From assembly GCA_022828595.1 (NCBI GenBank), contig JAKGHH010000003.1, positions 58,641,759 through 58,705,758 of the forward strand: a stretch of DNA of 64,000 bases. Reading direction: 5' to 3'. Numbering within the stretch: the stretch's first letter is position 1; the number at the start of each line of letters is the position of its first letter. Made by a program: the position numbers and the translations under genes. Source of the stretch: Nelumbo lutea. Its lineage: Eukaryota > Streptophyta > Magnoliopsida > Proteales > Nelumbonaceae. The notes under the pieces are model-generated. The model was given only the letters and a program-made list of their open reading frames with translations, was not told the origin of the DNA and ran no database searches. This document shows, piece after piece, positions 52,409 through 63,722 of the stretch.

Positions 52409-53527
52409 TCAACGAACCACTTCGTTAGTCGACCAGAGACCTCGGGCTTGAGTAAGACTTGCTTCAGAGGTTTGTCGGTGAGGACGATAATAGTGTGAGC
52501 TTGGAAGTGCAGGCGGAGCTTTCGGGCTGCGATAACTAGTGTGTAGGTCTGTTTTTTTTATCTCCGGGTATCTTGTCTCTACTCCCTGCAGCACTTTACT
52601 AACATAGTAGATAGGTTGCTGGACTCGATCTACTTCTTTTATTAGTACTGAGCTGACCACTTCATCACTTGTCGAGAGGTACAACTCTAAAACATCTCCC
52701 TCTTTGGGCCGGGTTAAGACCGGTATACTAGCGAGGTACTTTTTGAGCTCGTGAAATGCAAGCTGACAATCTTGGGTCCATTCGAACCCTTTGCTTTTCA
52801 TTGCCTTAAAGAAAGGCAGGCAGCGATCTGCCGATTTGGACATGAAGCGGCTCAGAGCGGCTATTCTGCCGTTCAACCTCTGAACCTCCTTCACTTTCCG
52901 AGGTAGTCTCATATCTACGATGGCCTTTATTTTGTACGGGTTGGCCTCAATGCCGCATCGGTTCACAATGTACCCCAGGAATTTACCCGAGGTGACCCCA
53001 AAGGCACACTTATTCGGGTTCAACTTCATATTGAATTTATGTAGAATTTCAAAAACTAAGTTCAAGTCTTGTATTAAGTCGCAAGAAAGTTGGGTTTTGA
53101 CGACCATGTCGTCTACATAACATTCCACCTTTTGGCCAATCAATGGCCCAAATAGTTTATTTACAAGTCTTTGGAAGGTCGCTCTGGCATTTTTTAATTC
53201 GAAGGGCATTACCTTGTAACAGTACAGGCCGAGCTTGGTTATGAAGGCAGTTTTCTCTTCATCGGCTGGGTCCATCCTGATCTGATTGAAGCCCGAGTAC
53301 GCATCTAGAAAGCTCAACAACTCATGCCTCGAGGTCGCGTCCACTAGGCGGTCTATCCTGGGGAGTGGGAAGCAATCCTTTGGGCAAGCTCGGTTCAAGT
53401 CGGTGTAGTCGACGCACATGCGCCATTTACCGTTAGTCTTTTTCACTAGAACGGGGTTGGCCACCCAGCTCGGGTAATGGAATTCCCTGATAAAATTGGC
53501 TGCAAGGAGCTTTCTGACTTCCTGCAC
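52409..53527 (-). pseudogene. Tat-like reverse transcriptase and first RNase H
   Basis: A 372-residue frame. RT motifs: MQEVRKLLAANFIREFHYPS, NGKWRMCVDYTDLNRACPKD, LLSFLDAYSGFNQIRMDPAD, MPFELKNARATFQRLVNKLF and the active site ECYVDDMVVKT (near 53102-53119, intact YVDD). RNase H start: FEWTQDCQLAFHELKKYLAS, LELYLSTSDEVVSSVLI. An eight-A homopolymer (T-run at about 52551-52558) causes a frameshift; the rest (TDKPLKQVLLKPEVSGRLTK) continues in another frame toward 52285. Confidence 0.92.
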
Positions 53528-53597
53528 CGATCAGAAGTGTTCAGGCAGGGTCCTCTGCCGAGGTTGGGATAGAGACGGTCTCCTTCGTAGGCACAAC

Positions 53598-54154
53598 TCA
53601 CTCTTGGCTCTGCTCCGTAGGTCTCTCTAGCTCGAGGTTGTCGGCCACCTTGGCTTTTCCCTTAAGGGCGGCGACGTAGCATTTGCAAGACTCAAGCTGG
53701 TCACCTCGTGCTACCCCGATGCCAAATTCCATGGGGAACTTCATGGCCAAGTAGTAGGTGGACACCATAGCCCGTAAAGCATGGGAATTGGCCAACCTAC
53801 TATGGCATTGTACGGGGATGGGGTTGTGACCACCCAGAAATCGTGGCTGAGCCTCACAATGCTACGCCAGGTGCCGACTTCCATAGGTACTGTCACCCTT
53901 CCTTGGGGCCGAACTTCCTCTCCACTGAAGCCCACCAGGGGAGTGTTGGCAGGCTTTAGTTTTCTCTCCTGAAGCTGAAGTTTGTTGAAGGCCACTTTGA
54001 AGAGGATGTCTGACGAGCTGCCTGAATTGACGAGGGCTCGCTTGACTTCAAAGTCATTGATCTTCACCTTTATGACGAGTGCGTCGACATGGGGTAGTGG
54101 ACCCCGTGTGCATCGTCCTCTGTGAAGAAGATGGGGTCTTCTGTCCTTGGCCAC
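53598..54154 (-). pseudogene. Tat-like aspartic protease
   Basis: Frame 53741-54154 holds VDALVIKVKINDFEVKRALV, NSGSSSDILF, LVGFSGEEVRPQGRVTVPME and HDFWVVTTPSPYNAIVGWP. The catalytic Asp of the usual LVDxGSSA motif is Asn (LVNSGSSS), so it cannot be an active protease as read. Frame 53598-53795 continues RAMVSTYYLAMKFPMEFGIG and CYVAALKGK, the linker toward RT, after a frameshift. Confidence 0.88.
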
Positions 54155-54390
54155 TTCAGAGGGTTCTGCCCTTCCCTGCCGGCCTCGCGAGCTGATGCGC
54201 GAGCTGCTGTTGAGGTGCAGCCCGCCATGATTGAGCCTCCGACTATAACATGGACGATCCCCCGAACTGGTCTCTCCTCGGGGGCCTGCTTCTGTGGTTG
54301 CTCTGCTTACCTGTTGGACTCGGGAGCGTCTCTACTTTGCTCCCCTTGTCGACCTATTTTTTTTTTATTATTATTATTTTGTACAAAATT

Positions 54391-56120
54391 TCATAAATAT
54401 CTGCGACGAATGAGCTCTTCTATCTCATCGTAGAGATTTTTGCAACTTTCGGTATGATGACCGTGATCTTTATGAAAACTATAATACAAATTTTTATTCC
54501 GGGTGCTAGGGTCGGCCTTCAGCCGAGGTGGCCACTTCAAGTATGGAGCGTCCTTGATCGTCATGAGGATCTCAACCCGTTTTGTGTTGAGGGGCGTGTA
54601 GTCCCTTTCTGCTGCTGGAGCTCGGGAGGGTTGGACTGGCCTCACCCCCCTAGCTATGTCCTTCTTCTTCTTGTCGTCGCCCTGAGACGGGGGCTTTGGC
54701 TCCCTCTTTCTTTTTTCTGGGGCCTGTTCGCCCTTCTGGTTGATCTCCTCCTCAGTCCCAATAAACTGATCCGTGAGCTTAAGGAACTCGGTTACGGTTT
54801 TGGGTTGGTTGACAACTACATGCCACTTGAACTCCTTATGGGTGATACCTCACTTGGCTGCTGTGAGATGAACCGCGGAATCCGGGTCGAGTATCTTCAA
54901 ACAAACGTCATTGAATCGCTTGATCTTGCTCCGGATGGACTCCCCTCCTTTTGCATTATGCCGAGGAGGCTCTCCTGAGTTTGTAGGGCTGGTGACGAAG
55001 TGGGAGGTGAAAATTTGCATGAACTGCGCCCAACTTCTTATCGAGCCGGGCGCGAGGTTTTGGTACCAGGTGTGGGCCACTCCTTTGAAGGTAGTGGAAA
55101 AGGCCACGCACATGCAGGACTCGCTGGCTCGTGCCAGGTGCATTTGGGACTGGAAGGCGTCCACATGGTCATTTGGATCGAAAGACCCATCATACTTGTC
55201 TAGAGGAGGGAGCTTGAAATCCTTTGGCATGGGGACAACAAGGAATTCTGGAGATAGCGGGGAAGAAACCGAGTGGAGGGGGGTAGCTTTCACTTAACTG
55301 AGCATACCTCCTTTTTTCCTTTGATCTCGGGAGATGCTCTGGAAGCTGTTCGACGAGCTCACCGGCGTCTTTGCTGCTGCTTTGCTAGCTCGGCGCTGGT
55401 GCTCGACGCTTCGGTGTTGCCGAGCTCGATAGGCTCAGACCGCTGGTGACGACTCTGGACTGAAGGGGCCTGTTTGTAGTCCATTGCTAGGACCTCGAAT
55501 GGGTTGTCTGCTAGCGGGAGCTCAGACTGCGAAGGCTATGGTGACACGGGCTTTGTTGGGTGAGAGGCCCCTGACCCACTCACAGGCTACGAGGCAGGGG
55601 TAGTCGGCCTCTCCTTCTTGCTATGAGAAGAGGCGTGGCTCTTGGCTAGATCCTAGACTTGGGAGGCTTCTCCCGGACGAGGCCGCTCACTCTAGCAGGA
55701 TGGCTTGGCCTGCTTCGTGGTTGGGTGCCGAGGGGGAAGCGATAGTTGGGCCTGAGGCAGAGAGGGAAATTGCTGCTGGTACTGGTACTAGGAAACCTGG
55801 TGCAACACTTGTTGTTGGTAGAAATGGAATTGTTGGAACTGTTGCATTTGAGCCTGCATGGCCCGCATGCATTGCACCAAGTCCTCTAGTTGGTTCGGGT
55901 TGGCCGTTGGGGGCACAACCGAGGGTTCAACAAAGGTTGCTCCTACTGTAGAGGGGAGCGGAGCAACGACGGGTGCCACTGTAAGAGGCACATTCAAACT
56001 GGGGACTCCGTCCACGGAGAGGGGGACGACAAACTGTCCAATACAGACAATAGGAAGCTGGGGCTGCTCCCCATAAGCGTTTTGGTTGTTGCCACGTTCG
56101 GCGTTGCTGGAAGAAGCCAT
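54391..56120 (-). pseudogene. Tat-like gag
   Basis: The ATG at 56118-56120 opens MASSSNAERGNNQNAYGEQP, then a Pro/Val-rich section and a Gln-rich stretch (MQAQMQQFQQFHFYQQQ) to a stop near 55788. The capsid-like Retrotrans_gag domain is in 54850-55293: LPPLDKYDGSFDPNDHVDAF, FSTTFKGVAHTWYQNLAPGS, SWAQFMQIFTSHF, ESIRSKIKRFNDVCLKI. The C-terminal part (54391-54645) reads YTPLNTKRVEILMTIKDAPY, KNLYYSFHKDHGHHTESCKN, LYDEIEELIRRRYL, as in Tat gag. Broken by stops. Confidence 0.9.
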
Positions 56121-56180
56121 GAATAATGCTAAGTTTTTGGAAGGTGTTGTAAAAGTTTGGAAGAAGGCTTTTAGAAGTGT

Positions 56181-56199
56181 TTCCCACAGACGGTGCCAA
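56181..56199 (-). other. Primer-binding site of Tat-like element
   Basis: The minus strand reads TGGCACCGTCTGTGGGAAA two bases after the 5' LTR end, close to the TGGCGCCGTTG/CTGTGGGAA wording common in plant Tat/Athila-type elements. The exact primer tRNA was not identified. Confidence 0.75.
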
Positions 56200-56201
56200 A
56201 T

Positions 56202-57088
56202 GATGCGGCACGATCTGGGCACTCCTAGCTGGCTACTGACTAGCTCCTTGTTGGCAACAAACAACATCTGAGAAGATGAAGAAGGAGGATTCACGGGGAT
56301 TTACCCGGTGAGAATACTTCGAAGCTTAAGTTAGAACACTGGGGAGGAAGAAGAGAGAGTATAAAAGGATAAGAGTGTAAATCGCGCTAGATCACTATAT
56401 CTCGAGATTAGCTCGTGAACAAGTAAGAGTGAAAGTTCATATCTAATTCGAGAGAGAGAGTCATTCTCTCCGCTTAAAGGGCTTTTATAGGGGCGTTCTT
56501 GTCAAATCAGGCATAATCGCCACTAGGCTCCTATTGCAGCCGTTACTTGCCAGAGCTGAGCAGGTGATCGTTACAATGTACTACCCGCTTGGCTGAGTGA
56601 CACGTCTTCAAAGGGACAGGCATGCCATCTACTATCGAGAGACATGGGGCAGACTGTCAAACGATCAGGGACTGCACCGTCAGTCAAGAGATGTGGTGCA
56701 GTCTGACGAGTACGGTCGTCAGATAGATGCTTCCTGAGGGCGTAGCATTTCTTAGCCACAAGCTACTTTGTAGCACACTCTAAGGAGTACTTCATGGTGA
56801 CCCTTATCAAAGTTGGTCTTCGGGGCAGCTCTTCTGCCCAGGTGCTGGAGCGAGTTGGTTTCCCTAGCACGCGAGTTGAAATAATCTTGGAGTATTCTCT
56901 TCTCAGTAGCTCGGGGGACCTGGAGCCCGCGTTGTAGCGAGCTCCCCTATAGAGAGCTATGATGTAGCGAGCTATTCTACAAACTCGTTACTTGGTCGTG
57001 GTCAAACCATGCTGCTGAGCTGTTGCTCGTGCTGAGTTAGGTCCACGTGTCATCATCTCAGTAGGTCGGGTCAAATCATCCTCCATCA
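56202..57088 (-). repeat. 5' LTR of Tat-like element, 887 bp
   Basis: The plus strand reads TGATGCGGCACGATCTGG...CCTCCATCA. Minus-strand TATAAAAG box at 56482-56489. Diverged from the 3' LTR by scattered substitutions and a roughly 33-bp length difference near 56940-56975. Confidence 0.93.
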
Positions 57089-57907
57089 ATACTAATCATA
57101 TTAGTAATGGGGCCTTAGACCCATTTTCTTTAATGGCTCACTTTCCTATGCATTGCAAAGCCATGTAAGCTTGAACATTATATGACATGGGACCCACAAA
57201 GGTCTCATACAAGTCCATAAGGGTTCAACTCCACCTTTGGAAGAGGCTAGGCCAAATTCATTGCTCAAGGGTAGTGAACTCTTGACCCAATTAGTTTGGG
57301 CTCAATTGGGCCCAACATTTATATGTAAATGATTATTGGATCTAGTCACTATATGAAAACCCAAGGACATGGACTTATGCAAGACGAAGCCCATTAGGTA
57401 ATCAGCCCTATAATGGTTTCTTATACCTACCTTCTCGGTCGATAATCATTAAAACACTACTCATAAGGAAAGAACTCTTCCCTGATTGCAAAAATGCACT
57501 GTTACACTCTTTACTCAGATGAATATCAGGAAACCTTTTTCATAAAATAGTAATATAATATATAAATACATTTTGAATTCCTTTGCCAACAATTTAGGTT
57601 TCCATTAGAGAGAATGTAAACCATGAACTTCACTTTGTCTAACAAAGGAGCCGATCCTATCATTATGATCATTTAGTCTGGTAATTTCCTAAACTACCCT
57701 AACATGCCCTGATATTTGATCTTTAATGGATCTCATTGATTGGCAAATCAAAGATAATTAAGTTCAAAACCTAATGTAGTATCATAATCAAGTTTAGGAT
57801 TAAGTGCAACTTTCTAGTTTTGCTCATCTATCTCCAAGGTCCAAGGCATAACTGAAAATTGGTTCGGGTTCAGTGTTTCTTCCAAGCACCTACTGGTTGT
57901 GCTTAGG
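57089..57907. other. Right flank of the Tat-like element, non-coding
   Basis: Begins with the ATACT target copy. Includes palindromic AATTGGGCCCAA-like words (57300-57320). No ORF or repeat assigned. Confidence 0.4.
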
Positions 57908-58901
57908 GTCTAATCTTAGCAACTGAAACAAGCTGCTTTACCAGTTTGGCAATACATCAATATTAACATTGTTAGGATAAACTCACTAAATCTATCCAAT
58001 GGCTAAGAACATTCTAAACCAACATGAGTCTCATACATGTTTACTTTAAGGAGTAATTCACAGAACATAGTAAATGTGATCATGAAACAATAATGTACTT
58101 ATATTATTCATAAATATTTGTGTACATCAATTTGATTAGAGTTAATGGCATACATTGTCTAACAGTGAAGCCACTTGGCCCTAACTTTCATTTTTAGGGA
58201 GGGACTAGACTATTTCTTTAATCTCTTCAGGGGGTGACGTCAAAGAAAAAAACTTTGTTTATCCATACTAAATATACTAGTGATGGGATTGTACTTAGTT
58301 TGTTAAAGCAATATCTTTTTTTTTTGGTGGTGTGATTAGGGGTGTCCACGGTTCGGTTAACCGAACCATGGACATATTTTGCAAACAGAACTGGTGGTAT
58401 CGGTTTTTCCATTTCTCCAAACTGAAACCGAACCGGTACCACCGATTAACTAGTCTGCCGGTTTTGGTTTTTGATCGATTTGGTTCTTTGGTTTTTATAT
58501 TAATAATATATTATATAAATATATAATATTATATTATAAATAATAAATTATATATAATATATTATAAATATATATATATATATATATAATATTTATAAAT
58601 AGATTATAATATAATATAAGTATATATTTATATATAATATATAGAAACTATGTGACATATTAAAAAATATATAAAATATACATATAAATATATAAACCAG
58701 TCAATTTGGTTAACCATCGGTTTTTTTGTAGGGTAACCGAAAATCAAACTGGTCCTTCGGTTTTTCAAAAATTCCAAACCGATCAATTTGGTTAACTCGG
58801 TTCGATTCGTTTTTTCAGTTTTTCATGGACACCCCTAGGTGTCATAGGTCCACTCTTAGCCCTTGGTCATTTGGGGTAGGTTTGAGAGGAGTGAAGTGTG
58901 G
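57908..58901. repeat. Tandem duplication unit 1, 994 bp
   Basis: Starts GTCTAATCTTAGCAACTGAA and is followed head to tail by a nearly identical unit starting at 58902. Contains the MITE at 58337-58837. No coding content. Confidence 0.93.
58337..58837. mobile_element. hAT-type MITE, 501 bp (copy in unit 1)
   Basis: Ends TAGGGGTGTCCACGGTTCGG and TTTTTCATGGACACCCCTA. Flanks GGTGTGAT (58329-58336) and GGTGTCAT (58838-58845) match at 7 of 8. Subtermini are rich in CGGTTTTT/AACCGAACC words; the centre is TATA-rich. No transposase. Confidence 0.85.
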
Positions 58902-59908
58902 GTCTAATCTTAGCAACTGAAACATGCTGCTTTACTAGTTTGGCAATACATCAATATTAACATTGTTAGGATAAACTCACTAAATCTATCCAATGGCTAA
59001 GAACATTCTAAACCAACATGAGTCTCATACATGTTTACTTTAAGGAGTAATTCACAGAACATAGTAAATGTGATCATGAAACAATAATGTACTTATATTA
59101 TTCATAAATGTTTGTGTACATCAATTTGATTAGAGTTAATGGCATACATTATCTAACAGTGAAGCCACTTGGCCCTAACTTTCATTTTTAGGGAGGGACT
59201 AGACTATTTCTTTAATCTCTTCAGGGGGTGACGTCAAAGAAAAAAAACTTTGTTTATCCATACTAAATATACTAGTGATGGGATTGTACTTAGTTTGTTA
59301 AAGCAATATCTTTTTTATTTATTTTTGGTGGTGTGATTAGGGGTGTCCACGGTTCGGTTAACCGAACCATGGACATATTTTGCAAACAGAACTGGTGGTA
59401 CTGGTTTTTCCATTTCTCCAAACTGAAACCGAACCGGTACCACCGATTAACTAGTCTGCCGGTTTTGGTTTTTGATTGATTTGGTTCTTTGGTTTTTATA
59501 TTAATAATATATATTATATAAATATATAATATTATATTATAAATAATAAATTATATATAATATATTATAAATATTAAAAAAAAAAAATATATATAATATT
59601 TATAAATAGATTATAATATAATATAAGTATATATTTATATATAATATATAGAAACTATGTGACATATTAAAAAATATATAAAATATACATATAAATATAT
59701 AAACCCGTCAGTTTGGTTAACCATCGGTTTTTTTGTAGGGTAACCGAAAATCAAACTGGTCCTTTGGTTTTTCAAAAATTCCAAACCGACCAATTTGGTT
59801 AACTCGGTTCAATTCGTTTTTTCAGTTTTTCATGGACAACCCTAGGTGTCATAGGTCCACTCTTAGGCCTTGGTCATTTGGGGTAGGTTTGAGAGGAGTG
59901 AAGTGTGG
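58902..59908. repeat. Tandem duplication unit 2, 1007 bp
   Basis: Nearly identical to unit 1, differing by scattered substitutions and length changes in T and AT/A runs (near 59311-59323 and 59576-59590). Ends at GGGTCTAACAAA, so GGTCTAA occurs at all three junctions. Confidence 0.93.
59338..59844. mobile_element. hAT-type MITE, 507 bp (copy in unit 2)
   Basis: Same element and same flanking 8-mers (GGTGTGAT, GGTGTCAT) as 58337-58837. It was copied by the tandem duplication, not by a second transposition. Confidence 0.85.
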
Positions 59909-61182
59909 GTCTAACAAAAACAAAATTCCCCCTGGGTAAGTTTTTAATAACTTACTTGGTAAAATTTTATCCTCTCGAGGGGTGGGTAAGTTACTAAGTT
60001 ACTTACCTATGGAAGAGGGAAATAAAATTGTCCAAATTGTGTAGGACTATAATATCCATGCCAACAAAAAATAGAGATCCTTTAGGAAATTCACTCACTT
60101 ACCCATTTGGAAAAAATACATGTATTTACCCAAATAAATAACTTACCAGCAACAGATAGGGCCTTGAGGGTTAATTTTAAAGGAATCTATGCTTGAGAGT
60201 TGTCATGTGAAAGAATCTCGTATAGAGGTATCCCTATTTAATCCACATGATTCTTGTCTTTTGTTTCTATAAGGTTTCCTCTTCCTTAGAGTAGTTATGT
60301 ATTCATCTTTAAACTATTATTCCAAGTTTGCAAAGACAATTGAGGGATGATACTCTAGGTATCTTTGGACGCCAGCAAGACACTTGATTACCTTATGCAT
60401 TTTAGGAAATATATTTTTTGAAGAATAAATGATTCCATTGAGTAGCTAAAGTTTAGAGTTTATTAGTGTTTTGGGTGTAAAGGGAACAAGTAAGCCTCTT
60501 TAACTTAGATGTTCAAAGGAAGCCTTTCTAAACCAAGCATGCTCAACATGAAAGGTTTTGAGTAAGAGAAGCTACGCCTATTTTGGACACCGCATTCTTG
60601 CACCCTTTCATAGTTTTTATCTCTTTTTATCTCGCCAATCTAACAACCAACCCAGGGGCACTTTGGCAATCTCATAAAATTTGGACATTACGACACCTCT
60701 TTTGGACCCTACAGATAAGAAGAGATTGAAAATTTGAGTCTTACGATATAGATCACCCAATTGGACTTGGTTTACCCCATGAACTCAAGGTTAGAAAGTT
60801 GAACCATCCCAGGCTTCAAATTGGAATCATAATGATTTTGAACTTAAGTCGGACTAAATTTGAGATAAAACCCTTCAAGGAGTTGAATTACACACATCAG
60901 AATGCATTTCTATCAAGTCAGCTCAATTAGGCTGTAATCAATCATGCTTATTCAAGTATCAATCATGAGATGGTAATTGTCTTCCATTGGTCACTAGATC
61001 TCACCAAACCATTAGAAAGCCCTAACCAATTGGAGTCTAATGATACTAAAATAAAAACTTTTAGAGCTCAAATTGACCCCATTGCGAAAAAGACAGTCAT
61101 CACCTCCTCTGCTTACCCCCACAGCCTTGACACATGGACCCAAGTCGCATACAATAGCGCTAAGGAAACTCAAGTGACCATT
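59909..61182. other. Unassigned non-coding sequence
   Basis: 59930-60150 has GGGTAAGT/ACTTACCC words in both orientations, so a degenerate inverted-repeat element is possible. The rest holds no recognised gene or repeat. Confidence 0.35.
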
Positions 61183-61682
61183 TAGGGCTATTCATAACAA
61201 GACCCAAACTGATCAAACCGATTAATCCGGTTCGATCCAATTTAAGTTGGTTGGTTTTTCTTCAGTATCGGTCGGTTTCAAGTTACAAAAAAAAGCATAA
61301 ACTGATAGTTCAGTTTGGTTTCAGTTTTTATGTATGAAAATTGAAACCGAACCGACCCGAACCGGCTTTCATGTATATTTCAGCTTTATTTCAGAAATAT
61401 ACATATTATATATAAAATTTCTGATATATAAAATATTAATTTTAATCCATCAAATCATTTTTATTTTTCAGGCATCCAGCCTTTGCTTTGTTAGACTTGA
61501 ATCCTTTACCGTTTACATCGAGAAAATCATTCACAAAGCTGACTCAAACCAATTCAAACCGACCAGGTCAGTTTTACTTAGTACTGGATCGGTTTCGATT
61601 TCATTTCTACGTAAACCGACTAGATCGGATCGATTGAAAAAATGCCAATAAACTGATCCAACCCAACCTGTAAACAACCCTA
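61183..61682. mobile_element. hAT-like MITE, 500 bp
   Basis: Ends TAGGGCTATTCATAACAAG and CCTGTAAACAACCCTA (imperfect inverted repeats). Subtermini hold AAACCGATT/GGTTCGATCC/ACCGACC words like other elements here. Flanks TGACCATT and GTGCAATT are only loosely similar. Confidence 0.6.
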
Positions 61683-62459
61683 GTGCAATTCCATTTGAAA
61701 CTTAGTCACAACAAATAGGCATCCTCACAATGAGACATAATAAATTGAAGCCACGATGCGGAATATAATCGGGCTTTAGACACTGGTTTCCCGTGGTTGG
61801 GCCAGTAAGCATTGTGACACACAATGTGATGACATGATGCTAATGTGCTACAATGCAATAGAAGCTTGCGATGCTTTATAAGCATCACAGCACTGTAATA
61901 CAACGCACAAAAGAATTGCAATGATTCACCAATACATCAATGCCCAAATAAATGCCCAAGTCATGAGAGTTTTCCAAAAGCAGAGTTGTAACTGCACTGC
62001 ACTTGTGCTAACATGCGAACCTTGTGCGTCATATGAACTGTCATGACCATTAAATGACCGCCCTCCTGAACAACACTTAGCGCCTGCAAGATGATTCACA
62101 ATCACACAACTCATTAACTACACCTTTCAGGGCTTGCTTATTAACAAAAGGCCAATCGTAGATACACCAAACCAAAATGCTCAGAGCCATGTTTTCTCAG
62201 TACAGAACTCTGCTTATAAACAAAATTATCGGCTAATGTAAGTATATAGACTTAAGTTTCGAAGGCACTAAGAAGAACGCCTATGACACAACACAACCAA
62301 ATCAAAATTTCTGTAAAAAAAAAAAAAAAAAGGAACACGCAGAAAAACACCCACAAGCCTGAACGCCAATAGCATCGTCAATGCCAAAGGCCTAATGCAT
62401 AGAAACCTGCACATACAATAAAAACTCATATCTCACAATTTATGGCAGCACAACAGCCA
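61683..62459. other. Non-coding sequence rich in CACAATG/GCATCA words
   Basis: No ORF or terminal repeat recognised. The wording (ACAATGCAAT, TGCTAATGTGCTACAATG) resembles the short tandem repeats that follow at 62460-62610. Confidence 0.35.
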
Positions 62460-62610
62460 CCCATGCTACAACGCTGTACCATCATAGCATCTCCTGCTCA
62501 AAGTACAATGCAGCAGTTCAAATTACAATACAGCAGTTCAAAGTACAATGTAGCAACACTCTGAGATGAGCTACAATACCACGCTGCTCAAAGTACAATG
62601 CAGCAGTTCA
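62460..62610. repeat. Short imperfect tandem repeats of about 20 bp
   Basis: Repeated GCAGTTCAAAGTACAATG-like units at about 62497-62560 and again near 62582-62610 after a break. Three or four adjacent units plus one displaced. Confidence 0.65.
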
Positions 62611-63133
62611 TCATGCTTAAGACGGATGCATTACAAGCGTAACAAATGACACTCTGACTATGCCTAAAGTAGAAAAGAGGCTTCTAACAGACCTTCCACG
62701 ACAAGGAAGATTTCCTTCCTTATCACGTCACCTTTCCATTTGGATGAGAAACTTTGTGTCTATAAATAAAGCGAAAATTAAATCTCAAGGACTTCTTCAC
62801 GTCTTTCAGGAGAACAGCCACCACCCCTTCCTTTCTCCTCTCTCTTCCTCTTTCTCTCTCCCCTTATCTATTTTCTCTGAGAGGCAACTGCTGTTCCTAA
62901 ACCTTTGGGGATTTGACCACCACATCATGGAGTCTATGGCGCCAATAATGTGTATTACATGTGTATATGTATATTTGTAAATAAAATTTATACATATTTT
63001 CAATCGGTCCTAACCTTAAATTGGACCATAAATAAAACCCAATAAAAGATAATTACACAAAAATATATAATTAATTCTTTCAAATCTTACCAACTCACCC
63101 GAGCCCGGCCAACCTGACCCTAACCAGCCCGAG

Positions 63134-63719
63134 CCCATGTGTGTGTCTGTATTAATTGTTTGGTTTATTTGGTTGTACTTAGATAGATACTGTTGAAATG
63201 CTAGTTTAGATCTTTGTTTTGTTAGTGATAAAATATTAGTTGGTTGATTTCTTTAGTTTAGGGAAAGCAGAAGAATTAGTTTGTTTGTATGAAAATTACA
63301 ATAAAAAATAGATCAACCAAACTGGTTAACAATTAATTCAGTTCAGTTTAGGTTCATATGCTTTCCTAAATGAAGTTTCGATTTAGTTAGGAAAATGTGC
63401 TCACGAATTGTAAACGCCCCTAGCTCCCATGTGAACACTCTTAGATTCGGGTGTGCTTAATTTATTAGTTGCTTGGTTTATTTGGTTGTATTTACATAAT
63501 ATTGTTGAAATGTTATTTTAAATCTTTGTTTTGTTGGTGATGAAATATTAGTTGTAGTTGGTTGTTTTCTTTAATTTAGGAAAAGAAAGAGATTTTTTTT
63601 TTGTTTGCATGAAAATTATAATAACACCCCCCAGAAAAGATCAACCAAACTGGTTAACTGGTTAATTTTGTTTGGTTTAAGTTCGTATATGTTCAAGAAC
63701 AGAACCATTAGCACCCCTA
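63134..63719. repeat. Diverged tandem duplication, about 293-313 bp units
   Basis: Units begin CCCATGTG at 63134 and 63427 and share TTGGTTTATTTGGTTGTA (63160, 63473), AAATCTTTGTTTTGTT, GAAATATTAGTTG, GATCAACCAAACTGGTTAAC. Both end near CGCCCCTAG or AGCACCCCTAG, the terminal wording of TAGGGGTG-type elements, so each may be a decayed MITE copy. Confidence 0.7.
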
Positions 63720-63722
63720 GGT

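Larger units (their letters stand above)
46651..57088 (-). mobile_element. Ty3/gypsy retrotransposon of the Tat type, 10438 bp, complete ends
   Basis: Minus-strand element with LTRs at 56202-57088 (5') and 46651-47504 (3'), target duplications ATACC (46646-46650) and ATACT (57089-57093), PBS 56181-56199 and PPT about 47505-47520. Domain order right to left: gag, protease, RT, RNase H, second (archaeal-type) RNase H, integrase, then an opposite-strand gene. The double RNase H and the antisense gene are hallmarks of Tat-lineage elements. LTRs differ by many substitutions (roughly 8-10% in the first 150 bp by eye), so it is old. Each coding domain carries breaks. Confidence 0.93.

Noticed and set aside
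54361..54381. Possible gene terminator
   Set aside because: A T/ATT run inside gag of the Tat-like element, a simple microsatellite insertion, not a terminator.
61926..62114. Small minus-strand protein gene
   Set aside because: No conserved motif; surrounding sequence is repetitive and non-coding.
62460..62610. CRISPR-like spaced repeats
   Set aside because: Units are adjacent, imperfect and few, in a plant nuclear context; there are no spacers or cas genes.
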